Below are positions 10,901-21,100 of a stretch of 64,000 bases of DNA, piece after piece. The position numbers were made by a program, and so were the translations under genes. The notes below the pieces were generated by a model. It searched no databases. It was not told the origin of the DNA and saw only the letters and a list, made by a program, of their open reading frames with translations. Source of the DNA: Enterobacter wuhouensis (GTDB lineage Bacteria; Pseudomonadota; Gammaproteobacteria; Enterobacterales; Enterobacteriaceae); contig NZ_SJOO01000004.1 of the NCBI RefSeq assembly GCF_004331265.1, positions 372,001-436,000 of the forward strand, written 5' to 3'. Every line of letters starts with the position of its first letter. The stretch's first letter is position 1.

Positions 10901-12835
10901 CACCCGTTGCAGCTCCTGGGTGTAGCGATCCTGAGGAATGCGGCGACCTTCCGCCTGCTGTTTGTGGAACAGGTAAGCTTCCGCTAGCTGGTTGATGGCT
11001 TCGTTAAGGAACGCCGCGCTGCCCATCGCCGGTTCGCACACGGTGAGGTTTAATATTGCGTCGGCTTTGGCGTGCGGATCGGTAATCGGATCAATCTGCT
11101 CTTTAAACAGTTCTTTCAGGGCATACTTGACTAACGATCGGGTCAGTACTTCCGGGGTGTAGTAAGAGGCTGATTTTTCGCGGTCTCGCCCGGCCATGCG
11201 GTAGATAAAGCTGCCTTTACGGTGAATACGCAGGCTGCCGTCTTTTTCGTAGACCTTCTCATCGTCGTGGTATTTACCGATCTCGTCTTTGCTAACGAAA
11301 TAGCCAGTCTCCAGCTCGTTAAACTCTTCTCCAGCTTTTTTCACCTCGTAGAGGTCATCACTGGCAAAGAATCCTCGATAGGAGAGCAGCGCTTCATACA
11401 CTGCACCTAACTGGTTGATACCCAACTGACGATAGGAGATACGCCCCCGGCGGTTGAAACGTCCTTTACCCGGGCGGCTTAACGACATCGCCTGAATAAT
11501 TTGTTGCAGGGTTTCGTTGCGAAACACCACGCGGTTAAGAATACGGGTGTTACTCGCTTCAAACAGATGGCTTTCAAGGCGCGGTACACTGAACTGATGG
11601 CTATGAATAGTGATCCGGTCGCCGCTCTCCAGGTCGCCCTGCATTTTCACGCCGCCGCTGTAGCCGTCACGCACCAGTTTGAACAGCATATTCAGGCTAT
11701 CGTGAAAGTAGCGCCCGTTGCGATCTTCTTCGCTGGTCAGCGGGATCATCTCCAGATCGCGCAGCGTTTCCAGACTGTATCCCTGCAGATAGGTTTTGGC
11801 GGTCATCGGCGCATAGCCCAGTTCCGGGCGCGCTTCGATATAGAACAGGAACAACAGACGATACATATACCGCAGGCATTCGCGGCTCAACTCATCCGGG
11901 TTAATAGCACGTTTCCCGGTATAATAAGCCAGCTCGTTGTCGATGAGATAACGCATCGCTTCATTACCCAACAGCTCAATGCTCTCACGCAGGGCATATT
12001 TCAGATCTTCCGACACGCCAAACGCATGCTTGTGCGAATTGTCATCCAGCGAATCGAGGTACGGAGCACCACTGCCTGGCAACAGCGAATCTTTGTGTAG
12101 CAACACCGACGCCGCTTTCAGGGTATCTATCTCGCGACGACTTAAAATTTCTTCAAAATCAAAACGCAGCAGACGGTTTTGCGCCCACTTAGTACGATCC
12201 AGCAATAGCAGCTGGCGGTTGCCGAGCAGCAGCACAAAACGCGGCGGTTCATTTTGCGTAAAGACCACCGTGGAGAGTAGATCCTGCCAGCTGCGGTATT
12301 CGCCGTTCGCTTTCTTACGCAGGCTGTCGCGCTTATGTTTGTCGGTATCCGCCGGGAATTGCGCGGTCAGTAAGGAGAGCGCCAGCGGGTCCAGCGTTCC
12401 CTCTTCCTGATCGTGTGCTTCAACAATCCACAGCCACGGACTACCGTCAGTGCTGTTGTAACGCGCCAGTACCGGCAGTGGTGTATAGTCATCCAGCATC
12501 TGAATGTGCGGATTAAGTTCATAACCCAATGCCTTTAACAGCGGCTGCCAGCGAGTGCGCTGATCGGCAAGACGCTGCGGGATCTGGCGCTGTTTTTCAT
12601 GTTCAGTGAGTCTACGGAAAAAATCTGTTGCCAGGCTGTTAAGCTGATTCCATGGCGCGCGGTAGCCCGCCTCAACCTCTTTGCCCTGTTCGCGGGCAGC
12701 GCGTTCAGCTTCGCGAGCGGCATTTTCCTGCTCAATCCAGGGCTCCAGAACATCGCGGATGTCGCTGGTAAAGACTTCGCCCAGATAGTGGTTGGAGTAA
12801 AATTCGTTTTCGTTATTAATACCGACCAGCGCCAT
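7907..12835 (-). CDS. Giant adenine-N6 DNA methyltransferase (Eco57I/DrmMI-like)
   Basis: 1,642 residues. The S-adenosylmethionine site is EPAMGSAAFL near residue 600, preceded by SASYYTPEVLTRSLV, typical of Eco57I/PglX-type enzymes. VFGVDLNPVAVELAEVSLW follows near 658 and the catalytic NPPW motif (LMLGNPPWLK) near 972. About 300 residues separate motif I from NPPW, longer than in compact methylases, and about 560 residues precede motif I, so extra modules are likely. The C-terminal part (about 1100-1640) probably holds target recognition. The start is 2 bp after the SNF2 gene's stop, with CGGAGGG as ribosome site. Expected role: marking host DNA so the helicase and nuclease partners spare it, as DrmMI does in DISARM. 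Methylation site unknown. Confidence 0.87.
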   Translation of the reverse strand: MALVGINNENEFYSNHYLGEVFTSDIRDVLEPWIEQENAAREAERAAREQGKEVEAGYRAPWNQLNSLATDFFRRLTEHEKQRQIPQRLADQRTRWQPLLKALGYELNPHIQMLDDYTPLPVLARYNSTDGSPWLWIVEAHDQEEGTLDPLALSLLTAQFPADTDKHKRDSLRKKANGEYRSWQDLLSTVVFTQNEPPRFVLLLGNRQLLLLDRTKWAQNRLLRFDFEEILSRREIDTLKAASVLLHKDSLLPGSGAPYLDSLDDNSHKHAFGVSEDLKYALRESIELLGNEAMRYLIDNELAYYTGKRAINPDELSRECLRYMYRLLFLFYIEARPELGYAPMTAKTYLQGYSLETLRDLEMIPLTSEEDRNGRYFHDSLNMLFKLVRDGYSGGVKMQGDLESGDRITIHSHQFSVPRLESHLFEASNTRILNRVVFRNETLQQIIQAMSLSRPGKGRFNRRGRISYRQLGINQLGAVYEALLSYRGFFASDDLYEVKKAGEEFNELETGYFVSKDEIGKYHDDEKVYEKDGSLRIHRKGSFIYRMAGRDREKSASYYTPEVLTRSLVKYALKELFKEQIDPITDPHAKADAILNLTVCEPAMGSAAFLNEAINQLAEAYLFHKQQAEGRRIPQDRYTQELQRVKMYIADNNVFGVDLNPVAVELAEVSLWLNAISGDAFVPWFGYQLHCGNSLVGARRQVFNKSELTYKKAKDPSWLNSEPAELAMNIPREEKQIFHFLLPDSGMANYSDKTVKQRYPDDFKALDSWRKEFTKSFAPHEIVDVQRISGKVEALWNTFRQQLKAERQKTADNYPVWPAENTAQVRSSLSSKDETFSGRLEDNSTYQKLRWVMDYWCALWFWPIDKADELPDRGMWLMEMETLLDGIVVTERVIESTEQATGDLFADEGMVREESSLFSGAGRLKTDVLFRHLPRLAIVDALKKQHRFFHWDLEFCDLYAERGGFDLMLGNPPWLKVEWQEAGVLGDYEPEFVLGRLSASKLATLRHETFNRIPLLENAWRSEYEGCEGMQNFLNAQQNYPVLRGVQTNLYKCFLPQAWRLGAQKGVAGFLHPEGIYDDPKGGQLRASVYPRLRAHFQFHNELSLFAEVHHATMFSINIYGPQNIKPSFINMSNVYAVSAIDASFEHNNAGPVPGIKDEQEIEGKIKVSWNTSGHRSRLIHIGLKELSLFARLYDSEGTPAWQARLPALHAEQLVAVLEKFASQPKRLGDLQGQYFSTVMFDETYAQRDGTILRKTQFPQDASQWVLSGPHFFVGAPFYKTPRENCTLNSDYDCLDLLTLPDDYLPRTNYIPACDAQEYAKRTPRVTWTEPGEDEPRKVTDYYRYVARKMLSQSGERTLIPTLIPPAVGHIDGCFSAVFSDTHRLTLFTTASLSIAFDFWVKSTGKSNFRDELLKLMPLVCEAGRQLVARGLTLMGVGTAYANLWQSCYTQEFNTQRWSRDLPQLPQNFFANLTPEWQRNCALRSDYSRRQALVEIDVLVAQALGLTLEELLTIYRVQFPVMRQYEADTWYDQNGRIIFTPSKGLVGVGLPRTARKADLKNGFVFDVDSPDWTGGDCTDQAIGWDDVKHFQTGTVSATFDDYTRSDEGERRTVVWQAPFIKPDREDDYKVAWAFFAQDKESA

Positions 12836-12837
12836 GT

Positions 12838-15696
12838 TTAGCCCTCCGCTCCGGTGATTACTGCAATAACCTGGATGTATGGCTCTTTTTCGGTGGTCAT
12901 GGTGTCCTCAATCCATTGGATGTAGCTGTCAAAATTGTGTTCGATTTCGCGCTGACGTTGTTCTTTGCGGCTCTGTTTCACTGAAAGCTGCTGTTTATTA
13001 TCGGCAAAATCCAGTTCCAGTTGACTCAGCTGACGCCCACGCAGAACGTCCAGCTTTTGCAGATGTTCACTGAGCTGCTGATTGATATGTCCCTCAAAAG
13101 CATTTCGATCGTGAACAAAGACATCCCGCGCATGGGCGATCGCCGCTTCCAGTAGATCCTGCTGGCGTTGGTGGTTACGATCCTTCCCGCCGCTGTTTGT
13201 CAGCTTGCTACTCAGTTGCGGATATCGTTTCAGGAACTCAGCAAAAGGCAGGCTACCGCTTAACGCTTCGCGGTTAAAGCTCACCACCAGCCACGGGTTC
13301 ACCATCGGGTGCGACTTACGGTTCGGGAACAGCCCGGAAAGGATGAAGTGATCTTCATCAGGCTCAAACAGGTGCGACAGGCGCATCACCGGAGCCTGGT
13401 GGCGACCAAAGGCGGACTGAATTTTGTCGTCTAGCCACTGCACGACCGGGTTAATTTGCCAGAGATACTGCACATCGGGCCAGGCATGTTGCTCACCGCG
13501 CGCACGCGAAATTGCTTCCGTGATAACGGTTTTGTCCTGGCTTAGATAAAGCTGCCAGTTTTCCGGCGCAATTTCCGGCGGTAACTGGTTAAAACGACGG
13601 CGTAACTCCTCCGGTGCGACCAGCGATAAGGTGTTATCAGGTAAGGTATCGTATTGCACGGTCTGGCCGCTGGCCTTCAGATAGCCCAGCGCCTTTTCGC
13701 AGTATGCTTGCTCATTATCAAACAGGCTAATGTCGCTTTCGGTCACGGCTGAGGCATCGCTGGACACTGCGCTGCAGATTTCGCCAAACAGGTCGTTTCC
13801 AGTATTTTCAGTGACATTGCTATTCAACAGGTCGTCGAACAGGCTGGCACCATCGTCCTGCATCATGAATTCAGCAACCTGCTCTTCTTCCTCTTCCTGC
13901 GTAAATTTGCCAGTAAATTCGGAGCTGTCACCGATATTCTTCTGCGCCTGTTCGTCTTTATTGATCAGCACTTCCAGCACGCGCATATCACCGTTGATCT
14001 GCGGTTCACTGGCTTCAGTCAGCAAGTAACGGATCTGTGGCTGGTGTTTTTGTCCGTAGCGGTCAATACGTCCGTTACGCTGCTGGAATACCATCAGCGA
14101 CCACGGAATATCGAAGTGAATCATTTTATGGCTGAGGTGATGCAGGTTGATACCTTCAGACGCGACATCCGAGCAGATGAGCAGGCGTAACGGAGACTGG
14201 GATTTGCCAAACGCTTCGACGGTTTCCATCAGAACTGTATCGCCCTGATCGCCTCGCAACGTGGCAATTTGATCGTCTTTCAGCTTGAGATCGGAACGCA
14301 GTTGCTGCTCAAGGAACTCGAGCGTTTTGATACTCTCGGTAAAGATCACCAAACGATCTTCTGTGTTATTCGCTTTCCAGCGGAGATCGTTACGGATGGT
14401 CTCCAGCAACAACTGATACTTGCTGAACTGACTGGCATCAATATTATTGAGCGCCAGCAGCAGTGACTCTAATTCGTTAATCTGGCTCTGACTGTTTATT
14501 TCTTTGCGGTTATCAAGCCGCTTCAGGCGGTTAGCCACCACGCTTGCACATGCCATTGGACTGGAGAACAACGCTTTTTCGAGCGTAATTTTGAACAGGC
14601 GGCCTTTATTTGACCGCGAGTCTTCATCATCATCGTCACGGAACTGGCTCTCAACCAGCCGACGATAAGCTTCTTCTTCGGCCCCGGTTGCCGGGTGCGT
14701 GAGTTTGACGATATTACGTTCCGGAAACTCGCCAGCCATCTGATCTTTCACGTCTTTTTTGAAGCGACGCACAACCAGATTTTTATCGGCAAAATCGGCG
14801 TATTCATACTCTTTCGGATTGGCAATGGCCGTCGGGTCGAGCATATTCATCAGGCTGGCAAAACTTTCAGCCTTACCGTCATGCGGCGTAGCTGAAAGCA
14901 TAATCAGCGTATCGCTGCGCCCGGCGAGCAATTTTGCCAGTTTGCTGCGCAAAGAGCTGGTCCCACGTTCAGCGACATTATGCGCTTCATCGATAACAAT
15001 AATATCCCACCAGGCGTTTTCCAGGTGATGGCGATATTCGATGTCCTGTTTCAGGGTATCGATGGAGATAATGGTCTTATCGAAATAATGGAACGGGTTG
15101 TGGTTGGTTGGGATGCGGTTACGCACCTTTTGTAAACCAGCGGAGTCAAGCCGCGTCAATGGAATAGCAAAACGGCTCCAGAACTCTTTCTGGAATTGCG
15201 TGAGCATGGATTTAACCGCCAGCACCAGAATGCGTTTGCCACGTCCACGGCGAATCAGTTCTGAAACCAGGATACCGGCTTCCAGCGTTTTACCCAGCCC
15301 TACCGCATCAGCAATTAATATCCGCTGGCGCGGCTGTGCCAGTGCCATGCGTGTGGGATCGAGCTGAAAGGGCATGGAGTCCATCGCAGCCTGATGTCCA
15401 AAATGGACTTTGCTGTCAGTCGGGACGCGTTGGCGTAGCTGGCTCTCTATGTACAATTGAGCCGCCTGGTAATTGGCTGACTCATCTTCCACCAGATTTG
15501 TTTTTGCTGGATCAAGAATCTCGACTTTTTGCTCCAGCTTTGTTAGAAACAGCCCTTCTTTACCGCGTACCAGCTCCGAAATGCCATCACAGGTCAGCAG
15601 GTAACCACCATCTCCGCTGTCATCCGCCCGGCGAATGCGCCACTCTGCATCACGAATAACCACCCGCATTCCAGGTGCATAATTTTGCTTATTCAT
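12838..15696 (-). CDS. SNF2/RapA-type helicase (DrmD-like)
   Basis: 952 residues. SNF2-family ATPase: DAVGLGKT near 132, DEAH (VIDEAHNVAERG) near 236, LSATPHDG near 268, LVIFTES, SDVASEGINLHH, and QRNGRIDRYGQ near 542. The N-terminus (APGMRVVIRDAEWRIRR) resembles the small beta-rich domain at the start of RapA-like proteins. The C-terminal 350 residues end in a charged, probably coiled-coil stretch (ELDFADNKQQLSVKQSRKEQRQREIE). It is first in a four-gene block with the methylase, DUF1998 helicase and UvrD-type helicase; DISARM class 1 likewise has a SNF2 protein (DrmD) before its adenine methylase. The 5' gap of 252 bp suggests its own promoter. Ribosome site is weak. Confidence 0.88.
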   Translation of the reverse strand: MNKQNYAPGMRVVIRDAEWRIRRADDSGDGGYLLTCDGISELVRGKEGLFLTKLEQKVEILDPAKTNLVEDESANYQAAQLYIESQLRQRVPTDSKVHFGHQAAMDSMPFQLDPTRMALAQPRQRILIADAVGLGKTLEAGILVSELIRRGRGKRILVLAVKSMLTQFQKEFWSRFAIPLTRLDSAGLQKVRNRIPTNHNPFHYFDKTIISIDTLKQDIEYRHHLENAWWDIIVIDEAHNVAERGTSSLRSKLAKLLAGRSDTLIMLSATPHDGKAESFASLMNMLDPTAIANPKEYEYADFADKNLVVRRFKKDVKDQMAGEFPERNIVKLTHPATGAEEEAYRRLVESQFRDDDDEDSRSNKGRLFKITLEKALFSSPMACASVVANRLKRLDNRKEINSQSQINELESLLLALNNIDASQFSKYQLLLETIRNDLRWKANNTEDRLVIFTESIKTLEFLEQQLRSDLKLKDDQIATLRGDQGDTVLMETVEAFGKSQSPLRLLICSDVASEGINLHHLSHKMIHFDIPWSLMVFQQRNGRIDRYGQKHQPQIRYLLTEASEPQINGDMRVLEVLINKDEQAQKNIGDSSEFTGKFTQEEEEEQVAEFMMQDDGASLFDDLLNSNVTENTGNDLFGEICSAVSSDASAVTESDISLFDNEQAYCEKALGYLKASGQTVQYDTLPDNTLSLVAPEELRRRFNQLPPEIAPENWQLYLSQDKTVITEAISRARGEQHAWPDVQYLWQINPVVQWLDDKIQSAFGRHQAPVMRLSHLFEPDEDHFILSGLFPNRKSHPMVNPWLVVSFNREALSGSLPFAEFLKRYPQLSSKLTNSGGKDRNHQRQQDLLEAAIAHARDVFVHDRNAFEGHINQQLSEHLQKLDVLRGRQLSQLELDFADNKQQLSVKQSRKEQRQREIEHNFDSYIQWIEDTMTTEKEPYIQVIAVITGAEG

Positions 15697-15948
15697 CGGT
15701 TTTTCTGTCTGTATGAGGCAGTGGTGATAACACTATCCCGAGCGATATGTCGCTGCACACTGCGATAAAAAAGAGGGCTTTAAAGATAACATGAAGGGTG
15801 GCGTCAGGGGGGATAAAATGGAATGTAATACGCAGAAATAACGCATAAATTTCAAACAGCGATAGTTAAAAAGTGAGCTGGGTCAACTCCCCCACACTGA
15901 GTCGGTGGGGGAGAATTCGTGATTAAGGGACGAAGGTTATAGACCGTG
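15697..15948 (-). promoter_or_regulatory. 252 bp gap splitting the defence cluster; probable promoter of the four-gene block
   Basis: This is the only sizeable gap in the six-gene cluster. It starts with a strong hairpin (separate entry) just after the 743-residue gene. On the minus strand TTGACC, 16 bp, TATCGC is the best promoter-like pair seen, and it is weak. No open reading frame or regulator gene is visible. Confidence 0.4.
15887..15913 (-). terminator. 9 bp GC-rich hairpin after the A-B pair
   Basis: Perfect inverted repeat CTCCCCCAC / GTGGGGGAG with a 9-base loop, 36 bp past the stop of the 743-residue gene. The following bases on the minus strand (TTGACCC) are not a U-run, so it may be a weak terminator, an RNA-stabilising hairpin, or a regulator site. 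Confidence 0.45.
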
Positions 15949-18180
15949 TTAGTTCTCAACCATCAATCGTGAAAGCTTGGCAAAAATCGAACTCTTACTA
16001 CTTTCGCCGCTCCTTAGCATATCCAGGGTGAAGCTATTGAGGTAAGCACCAGTTAACGGGTGATTAAATACATCTACGGCCTTACCTTGGGCATCCCATA
16101 TCAGCAGATTTTCTACCAGGTTAGGCCGTGCAATAGTAGGATTTGTAGGCTGAGCATCGCTTACCAGAACAAACACTCCATTCTCATGCGGTTGCAGGTA
16201 AATATGGTGATGCTTCATCTTTTGAGTTTTAGTCAACGAGTCGTATTTCGAGCGGCCCGGTGATATCAGATAGGGCAGTACGTTTTGCTCCAATTTTGCT
16301 GAGCGGGTGATAGTATACCCGTTAAATTTATCACCTTGACGCTCCGCCAGCGCTTTTTCTTGTTCCTGATAAGCGTATGAATCGACGATATTAAATTGCG
16401 CCGGGCCAATCAGGCGCGGCACGCGGGAGCTGTTGTAGGTGGTAAGTAGCACATCTGCTGTATGGTCGTAGAGATAGAAGCTTTTATCGAATAATTTCTT
16501 TAGTCGTCCCAGAGCTGGATGATCAACAGATAGATACTCGAATTCACCTTCGACGATCCCGGTATCAACCACCCTAAGTTGGCCGTGCTCTATTTTTAGT
16601 TCAACATACCCAAGCAGGTGGATATTACTTTTCGTTTTGCGTACCGCATAGGCGGTATAGTGCCCGTTCGCCAAGTCTGGCAGTGGAATGTGATGTTGAT
16701 TGAGTAAGCTCTCTTTGAACCATAGTTCAGTTTTCGTTCGGCGTACCTTACTTTTCAATAAGGTAACTGCTGACTTGAGACGACTGTGTGGTTTCGTAAG
16801 TTCGATTTCGTATTGAGCAGGGTTGCTTATCAATTGTTCATTAATAAAATCAATCGCATCCAGCAACTTACGATCAATGTTCATTCCTTGTAAAACCACA
16901 GGCAGTGGTTGTTGATTTAGCCACCCTTGCAAACGATCTAACTTAAGCTGGGTATAAATATCCCAGTTGAGTTCAGGTTGTTTTCGGACGTCGGCAAAAG
17001 CTGCATAGAAATCATTGTACTCAACAGATTCATTCTCTTGCTGCCGGATGCTGTTGCTTCGTTCTTCATCTACCGCATTGAGTACAAGAATAGATGTATT
17101 GGCAGGCAGCCCAGCAAATCTGGTTTGCTGAGAATGTTTAAGCGATGCCAGCGGCCAGAGTTTATACCCGGGGAACTGGTTGGCTAATGCGTCAAAGAAA
17201 TAAGCTTCTTGCGTGGCGCTGAATTCGACGCCGTTATTAACCACCAACAGCGTATTAGCCAGCTGTTGATCAAGGTCGGTAGCAAACTGATTGACCTCGT
17301 GTGTAGCCTGAAATGGGATAGGTTGATGGGGGATCTCTAGTTCACTGAGCCGCTCGCAGGCAGCATTCATGACTACGTTATAGGTATAGGCCTGGCATTC
17401 GCCATAACCGCTGCGCTCACGAAAAAAATCCAGTTTGCTATCACGGGCATCAAGTTTGCGCCGAGCTTTAAGCCGACGATTATCGATGCTAAACCACACG
17501 CTGGTATCGTCCAGGGATAGGTGCATCTCATCCGCCGGTTCGACCAAGAATTTTCGTTTGTGCAGGGTAAAAGCGAGTTCATTATATTCTGAGGCATAAA
17601 TGTCGAGCTCAAAGGCTTCCATCACCCCGGTGCCTTTTTTTTGTGTGACGGGCTGACTCAGACGAGCGTTAAGGTAAAGCGTTGAGTTGAAGTAAGTCGG
17701 CGATACCGAAAAGCGCTCACTGGCTTTTTCCAGCATTACCATTTTCAAATGCAGGCTAAATAATCCCTGAATCAGGCGAGATAGGTCATGATTTTCAGCG
17801 GTGAGTTGCTGACAAAGCTTTTCAATACGTTCTGCCAACGTCCTATGAGCCTGACTGTTCGGGTTAGTTGCAGGCGCCAGGAAAAAAAAGACGTGATGGT
17901 AATTTGGTAAGCAATGCAGTTCATATTTTACCTCCTGCCCGGCCTCCAGCCCAAGCTTCTGACGCACGCAAGATTTTACCTCCTGATGAATTCGCGCATA
18001 GTAATCAGCGGATTTTTCTTTTCGCTCTTTAGTAAAGCGCTGAACCATGAAGTCTATCGTATAGATATTAGATACAGGGGCCAATAGACGCTGGATGGTC
18101 GTCAGCTGATCTTCTTCAAGCTTGATCAAATTGGTTCGGGCAATCGGAGTATCCGTCAGTTCATTCAAATTAGGGATCAT
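15949..18180 (-). CDS. Unrecognised 743-residue protein coupled to helicase-nuclease
   Basis: I do not recognise this family. It has no signal peptide or membrane segment, and looks like a soluble multi-domain protein. The N-terminal half contains ELHCLPNYHHVFFFLAP and is rich in aromatic beta-strand patterns. Around residues 300-360, NTLLVVNNGVEFSATQEAYFFDAL followed by TSILVLNAVDEERS looks like an alpha/beta domain. The last 100 residues (KMKHHHIYLQP, VFVLVSDAQPT, ENLLIWDAQG) could be an RNase H-like or other nucleic-acid fold, but no catalytic set is evident. Its ATG overlaps the stop of the upstream helicase-nuclease (ATGA), so the two are made together and probably act together. A PIWI-like (pPIWI-RE) relationship is one hypothesis because those proteins travel with a helicase and a restriction-fold nuclease; the sequence alone does not establish it. 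Confidence 0.7.
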   Translation of the reverse strand: MIPNLNELTDTPIARTNLIKLEEDQLTTIQRLLAPVSNIYTIDFMVQRFTKERKEKSADYYARIHQEVKSCVRQKLGLEAGQEVKYELHCLPNYHHVFFFLAPATNPNSQAHRTLAERIEKLCQQLTAENHDLSRLIQGLFSLHLKMVMLEKASERFSVSPTYFNSTLYLNARLSQPVTQKKGTGVMEAFELDIYASEYNELAFTLHKRKFLVEPADEMHLSLDDTSVWFSIDNRRLKARRKLDARDSKLDFFRERSGYGECQAYTYNVVMNAACERLSELEIPHQPIPFQATHEVNQFATDLDQQLANTLLVVNNGVEFSATQEAYFFDALANQFPGYKLWPLASLKHSQQTRFAGLPANTSILVLNAVDEERSNSIRQQENESVEYNDFYAAFADVRKQPELNWDIYTQLKLDRLQGWLNQQPLPVVLQGMNIDRKLLDAIDFINEQLISNPAQYEIELTKPHSRLKSAVTLLKSKVRRTKTELWFKESLLNQHHIPLPDLANGHYTAYAVRKTKSNIHLLGYVELKIEHGQLRVVDTGIVEGEFEYLSVDHPALGRLKKLFDKSFYLYDHTADVLLTTYNSSRVPRLIGPAQFNIVDSYAYQEQEKALAERQGDKFNGYTITRSAKLEQNVLPYLISPGRSKYDSLTKTQKMKHHHIYLQPHENGVFVLVSDAQPTNPTIARPNLVENLLIWDAQGKAVDVFNHPLTGAYLNSFTLDMLRSGESSKSSIFAKLSRLMVEN

Positions 18181-21100
18181 GAGACTTTTCCTTTAGTCGG
18201 CAACTTTTCTACACCCAGCAGGGTTAGTAACATTGGGTTAATGTCCAATGTCATGCTCAGTTTCGAGTTTTCCTGAGCTCGTCCGCTCTCTCGATTTTTG
18301 GGCTGATAGTACTGATAGTCGGTTTGCAACAGGTTAAGGTAGTGGATCGTGTGATCCACGTTATCTTGCCACATCAGATTATTGGGGTTCTGGCTGTAGG
18401 CGACGTTCAGATAGACAAATCGAATGCGTTCGTAACGGCCTGACAGCACAGCCTGAAGCTGTTTCTGCCCCTCTGTATCCGCCTTTTGGCTGGTGATATT
18501 ACGGATCTGGCGAATCTTGTTGTTGCTTTTCTCAAGCGTTTCTTCTGCCCGCGTTAAATCATCCAACTGCGTCGCCCAGCGTTTAACGTCGATGCAGAGC
18601 AGGTCGTTACCCACTTCAATAAAGCGGTCAAAAAACTCATATACTAGCGGTTCAAGGCGTTCAAACACCTGTTGATCAGAAAGTGGGGTAACGCCATAGC
18701 TTTTTAGCACTTTATCGAAGAGATATTCACCGACATTGCCTTTGAGCAACGGAACTAGCCTGGGGTTGGGTACCCATTTTTTGAATGCCGTTTCCTGGAT
18801 GTTGTCACATTCACGAATCAACTCGCCGACCAGGTTGCCGGGGGTAAAATCGACATCGTTTCTATACTGCGGAAAGAGGGTGAGCTCAGGCCGGTACTCT
18901 CTTGCGCCGCCAGCGAAATCCGACAGGGCGGAATAATCTCTGTGGACAAGTCCATCCGGGCCGCGTTTGTGGCAAAGTAAAATAGTTTGGTTGCCCTGAT
19001 GGCGGTCGATAAACAGGGCGTGGTGGATTGATTGCATTTGCCGATTGGCGGCATACAAGGAATTAGCCTGAAGTTTTTCCAGCCAACGCATGGGATCGGT
19101 AAAGGAGTCAGAATCGCGGAATAAATTACATAATTCGAGATATTCAAGGTTGCCGGCGCGTACCTGATTTATCCAGTCGGTTTTCAGGACTCGCTTATGA
19201 ACAGCATCGATGCGGCGACCATTTTCTACGATAGCCTGTTCAAACGCATACCGCTGTTCTGCATCACTAAATGACTGGTTCTGACTCAGCTTTTCGCACT
19301 CCTCCATTAGGCGGTGGTTAAGCAAGGACATGCTTTCTGATACTACCTCGTTACCGCTATCTTCACTGAGAGCGGCGAACTGGAATGCAACATTACGGAA
19401 CACATCGCGGGGTAAAAAGATTTCTGTTTTCAATAGAGTGTCGCGACGCTCGACTCGCCCTACGGCCTGCACGACGACTTTGAATAAGCTCATATCATGT
19501 TCGGCCATTAACAGGCGATAGTTTTCGCCGTGGGCGAAATTAACGTTGAAATCGGCCAGCTTGTGGACGGTAATATCGTCATCAGCGTAGTGTTTAAGCA
19601 CGGTAACGTAGTTAGGTAATGTATTAAGGTTGCCGCTGTTGTCCTTTACTTCGCTGTAAAACGAGGAGTTGATGAGCACTAAGCGCTCAAAATCGACATC
19701 CAGACGTGGTGCATTGATATCATTAATATCGCCGTCATGGTATTTCACAAAGTAGTTGAGGCCGGTGCCTGCACTTTTGTAGCTGCTCATAAATACCAGT
19801 ACGGTATTGCTGTTCTTGAGATAGGTTTCTTGCCTAATATCTTCGACATTAGCCAGTGGTGAATCGAAAAAGACCAAATGGACTGTGTGACGCCCTTTGA
19901 ATGGGGTAAAGGTCAGGATCTGGTCATGTTTCTTATCGTTATCCGTTTTTTCATCGCACCGGGAGTGCATACCGTACTGCTGACGCCAGGCTGATTGATG
20001 AGTGCGCCAGGCGCTGATAAAGGCCCGCTTAAATGTCCCTGAAAGGGACAAAATCAGGCTGTTTTTACCCTCGTAGGCGGCAAGCAATAACGCTTCAAGT
20101 TCCCGCTGGTACTGACGCCGTTTATAGGTATTTTTCAGGTCGTACTCCAGCGGTTTCTTCAGCGCGTCGAAAAAGTTGTCATACGTCCTGCGATAGATCT
20201 CACAATTTTGGTAGATATCGGTCAATTTTAACTGCTTATCATCGAACACCCTGAAGTCGACGTTGCGGATACTGGCTCTCAACGCGCGTAGTGCTCTAAG
20301 CGTATCGATATCTGTTTTTTTACGTTCAATGACTCGATAGCCAAGGTCACGGCTATAGCGCTCCAGGAAGTGACGATTGAAGTTACCGTTTTTGGTGTGG
20401 CTAAAACCACTGGTGGCGCTAAGTCCAATCACTTTATTGTGCGTGCCCGTTAATAAACGTAGCAGCATGGCTTCAGGCAACTCTTGTACCAGATCCATCT
20501 CAAACGCCAGAATAATTGTACGCTCGGCTCCACTGTTCACGTAATTGAGTTCAACTATCGGCGTCATCGTGAATACGGTTTTGGGTTGCAGATAAGCGTA
20601 GAAATGATCAATCAACAAGTTTTTATCGGTGGTGCGATCGAAGATATGTCGCACCACTCCAGCTACATTATTGGCTGCGTCAACAAATTGGCCCAAAGGT
20701 GTATTCTGGCTGCTGGAGTTATCCTGGCCACCATTTTTTACCCAGCGCTTAAAGTGTCGGTTGGTGATATCAGAACAGGCGGCGAGGATGACGGAGACCA
20801 ATTGGAACAGATCGTGCAGGGTGGGATTGGTGTCGCTGGCATCATTTTCGACTTCGTAATATAGCTCGGTGCGCGTTATGTCGCCTTCGCTGTTGCGCAT
20901 ACGAATGCGTTTCAGCCCCTCTTCATTAACGTACATTTTGGGGTTAAAACTGAACACATTCCGGGTAATGGAAATGATGCGTTCGGCGGCGTCGCCGTTA
21001 ACTTCGAATGCTCCTAACTGGTCGCGAAACATCTCCAGGATCGAGCCCAGCGTCGTACCGGGTGATAATTCGCACTTTTTCGCCAGTAGGTCTCGAAGGA

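Noticed and set aside
11501..12100. 199-codon plus-strand frame inside the methylase gene
   Set aside because: Antisense shadow of a gene with clear family motifs; no ribosome site or homology. The same holds for the other plus-strand frames in 1-23 kb.
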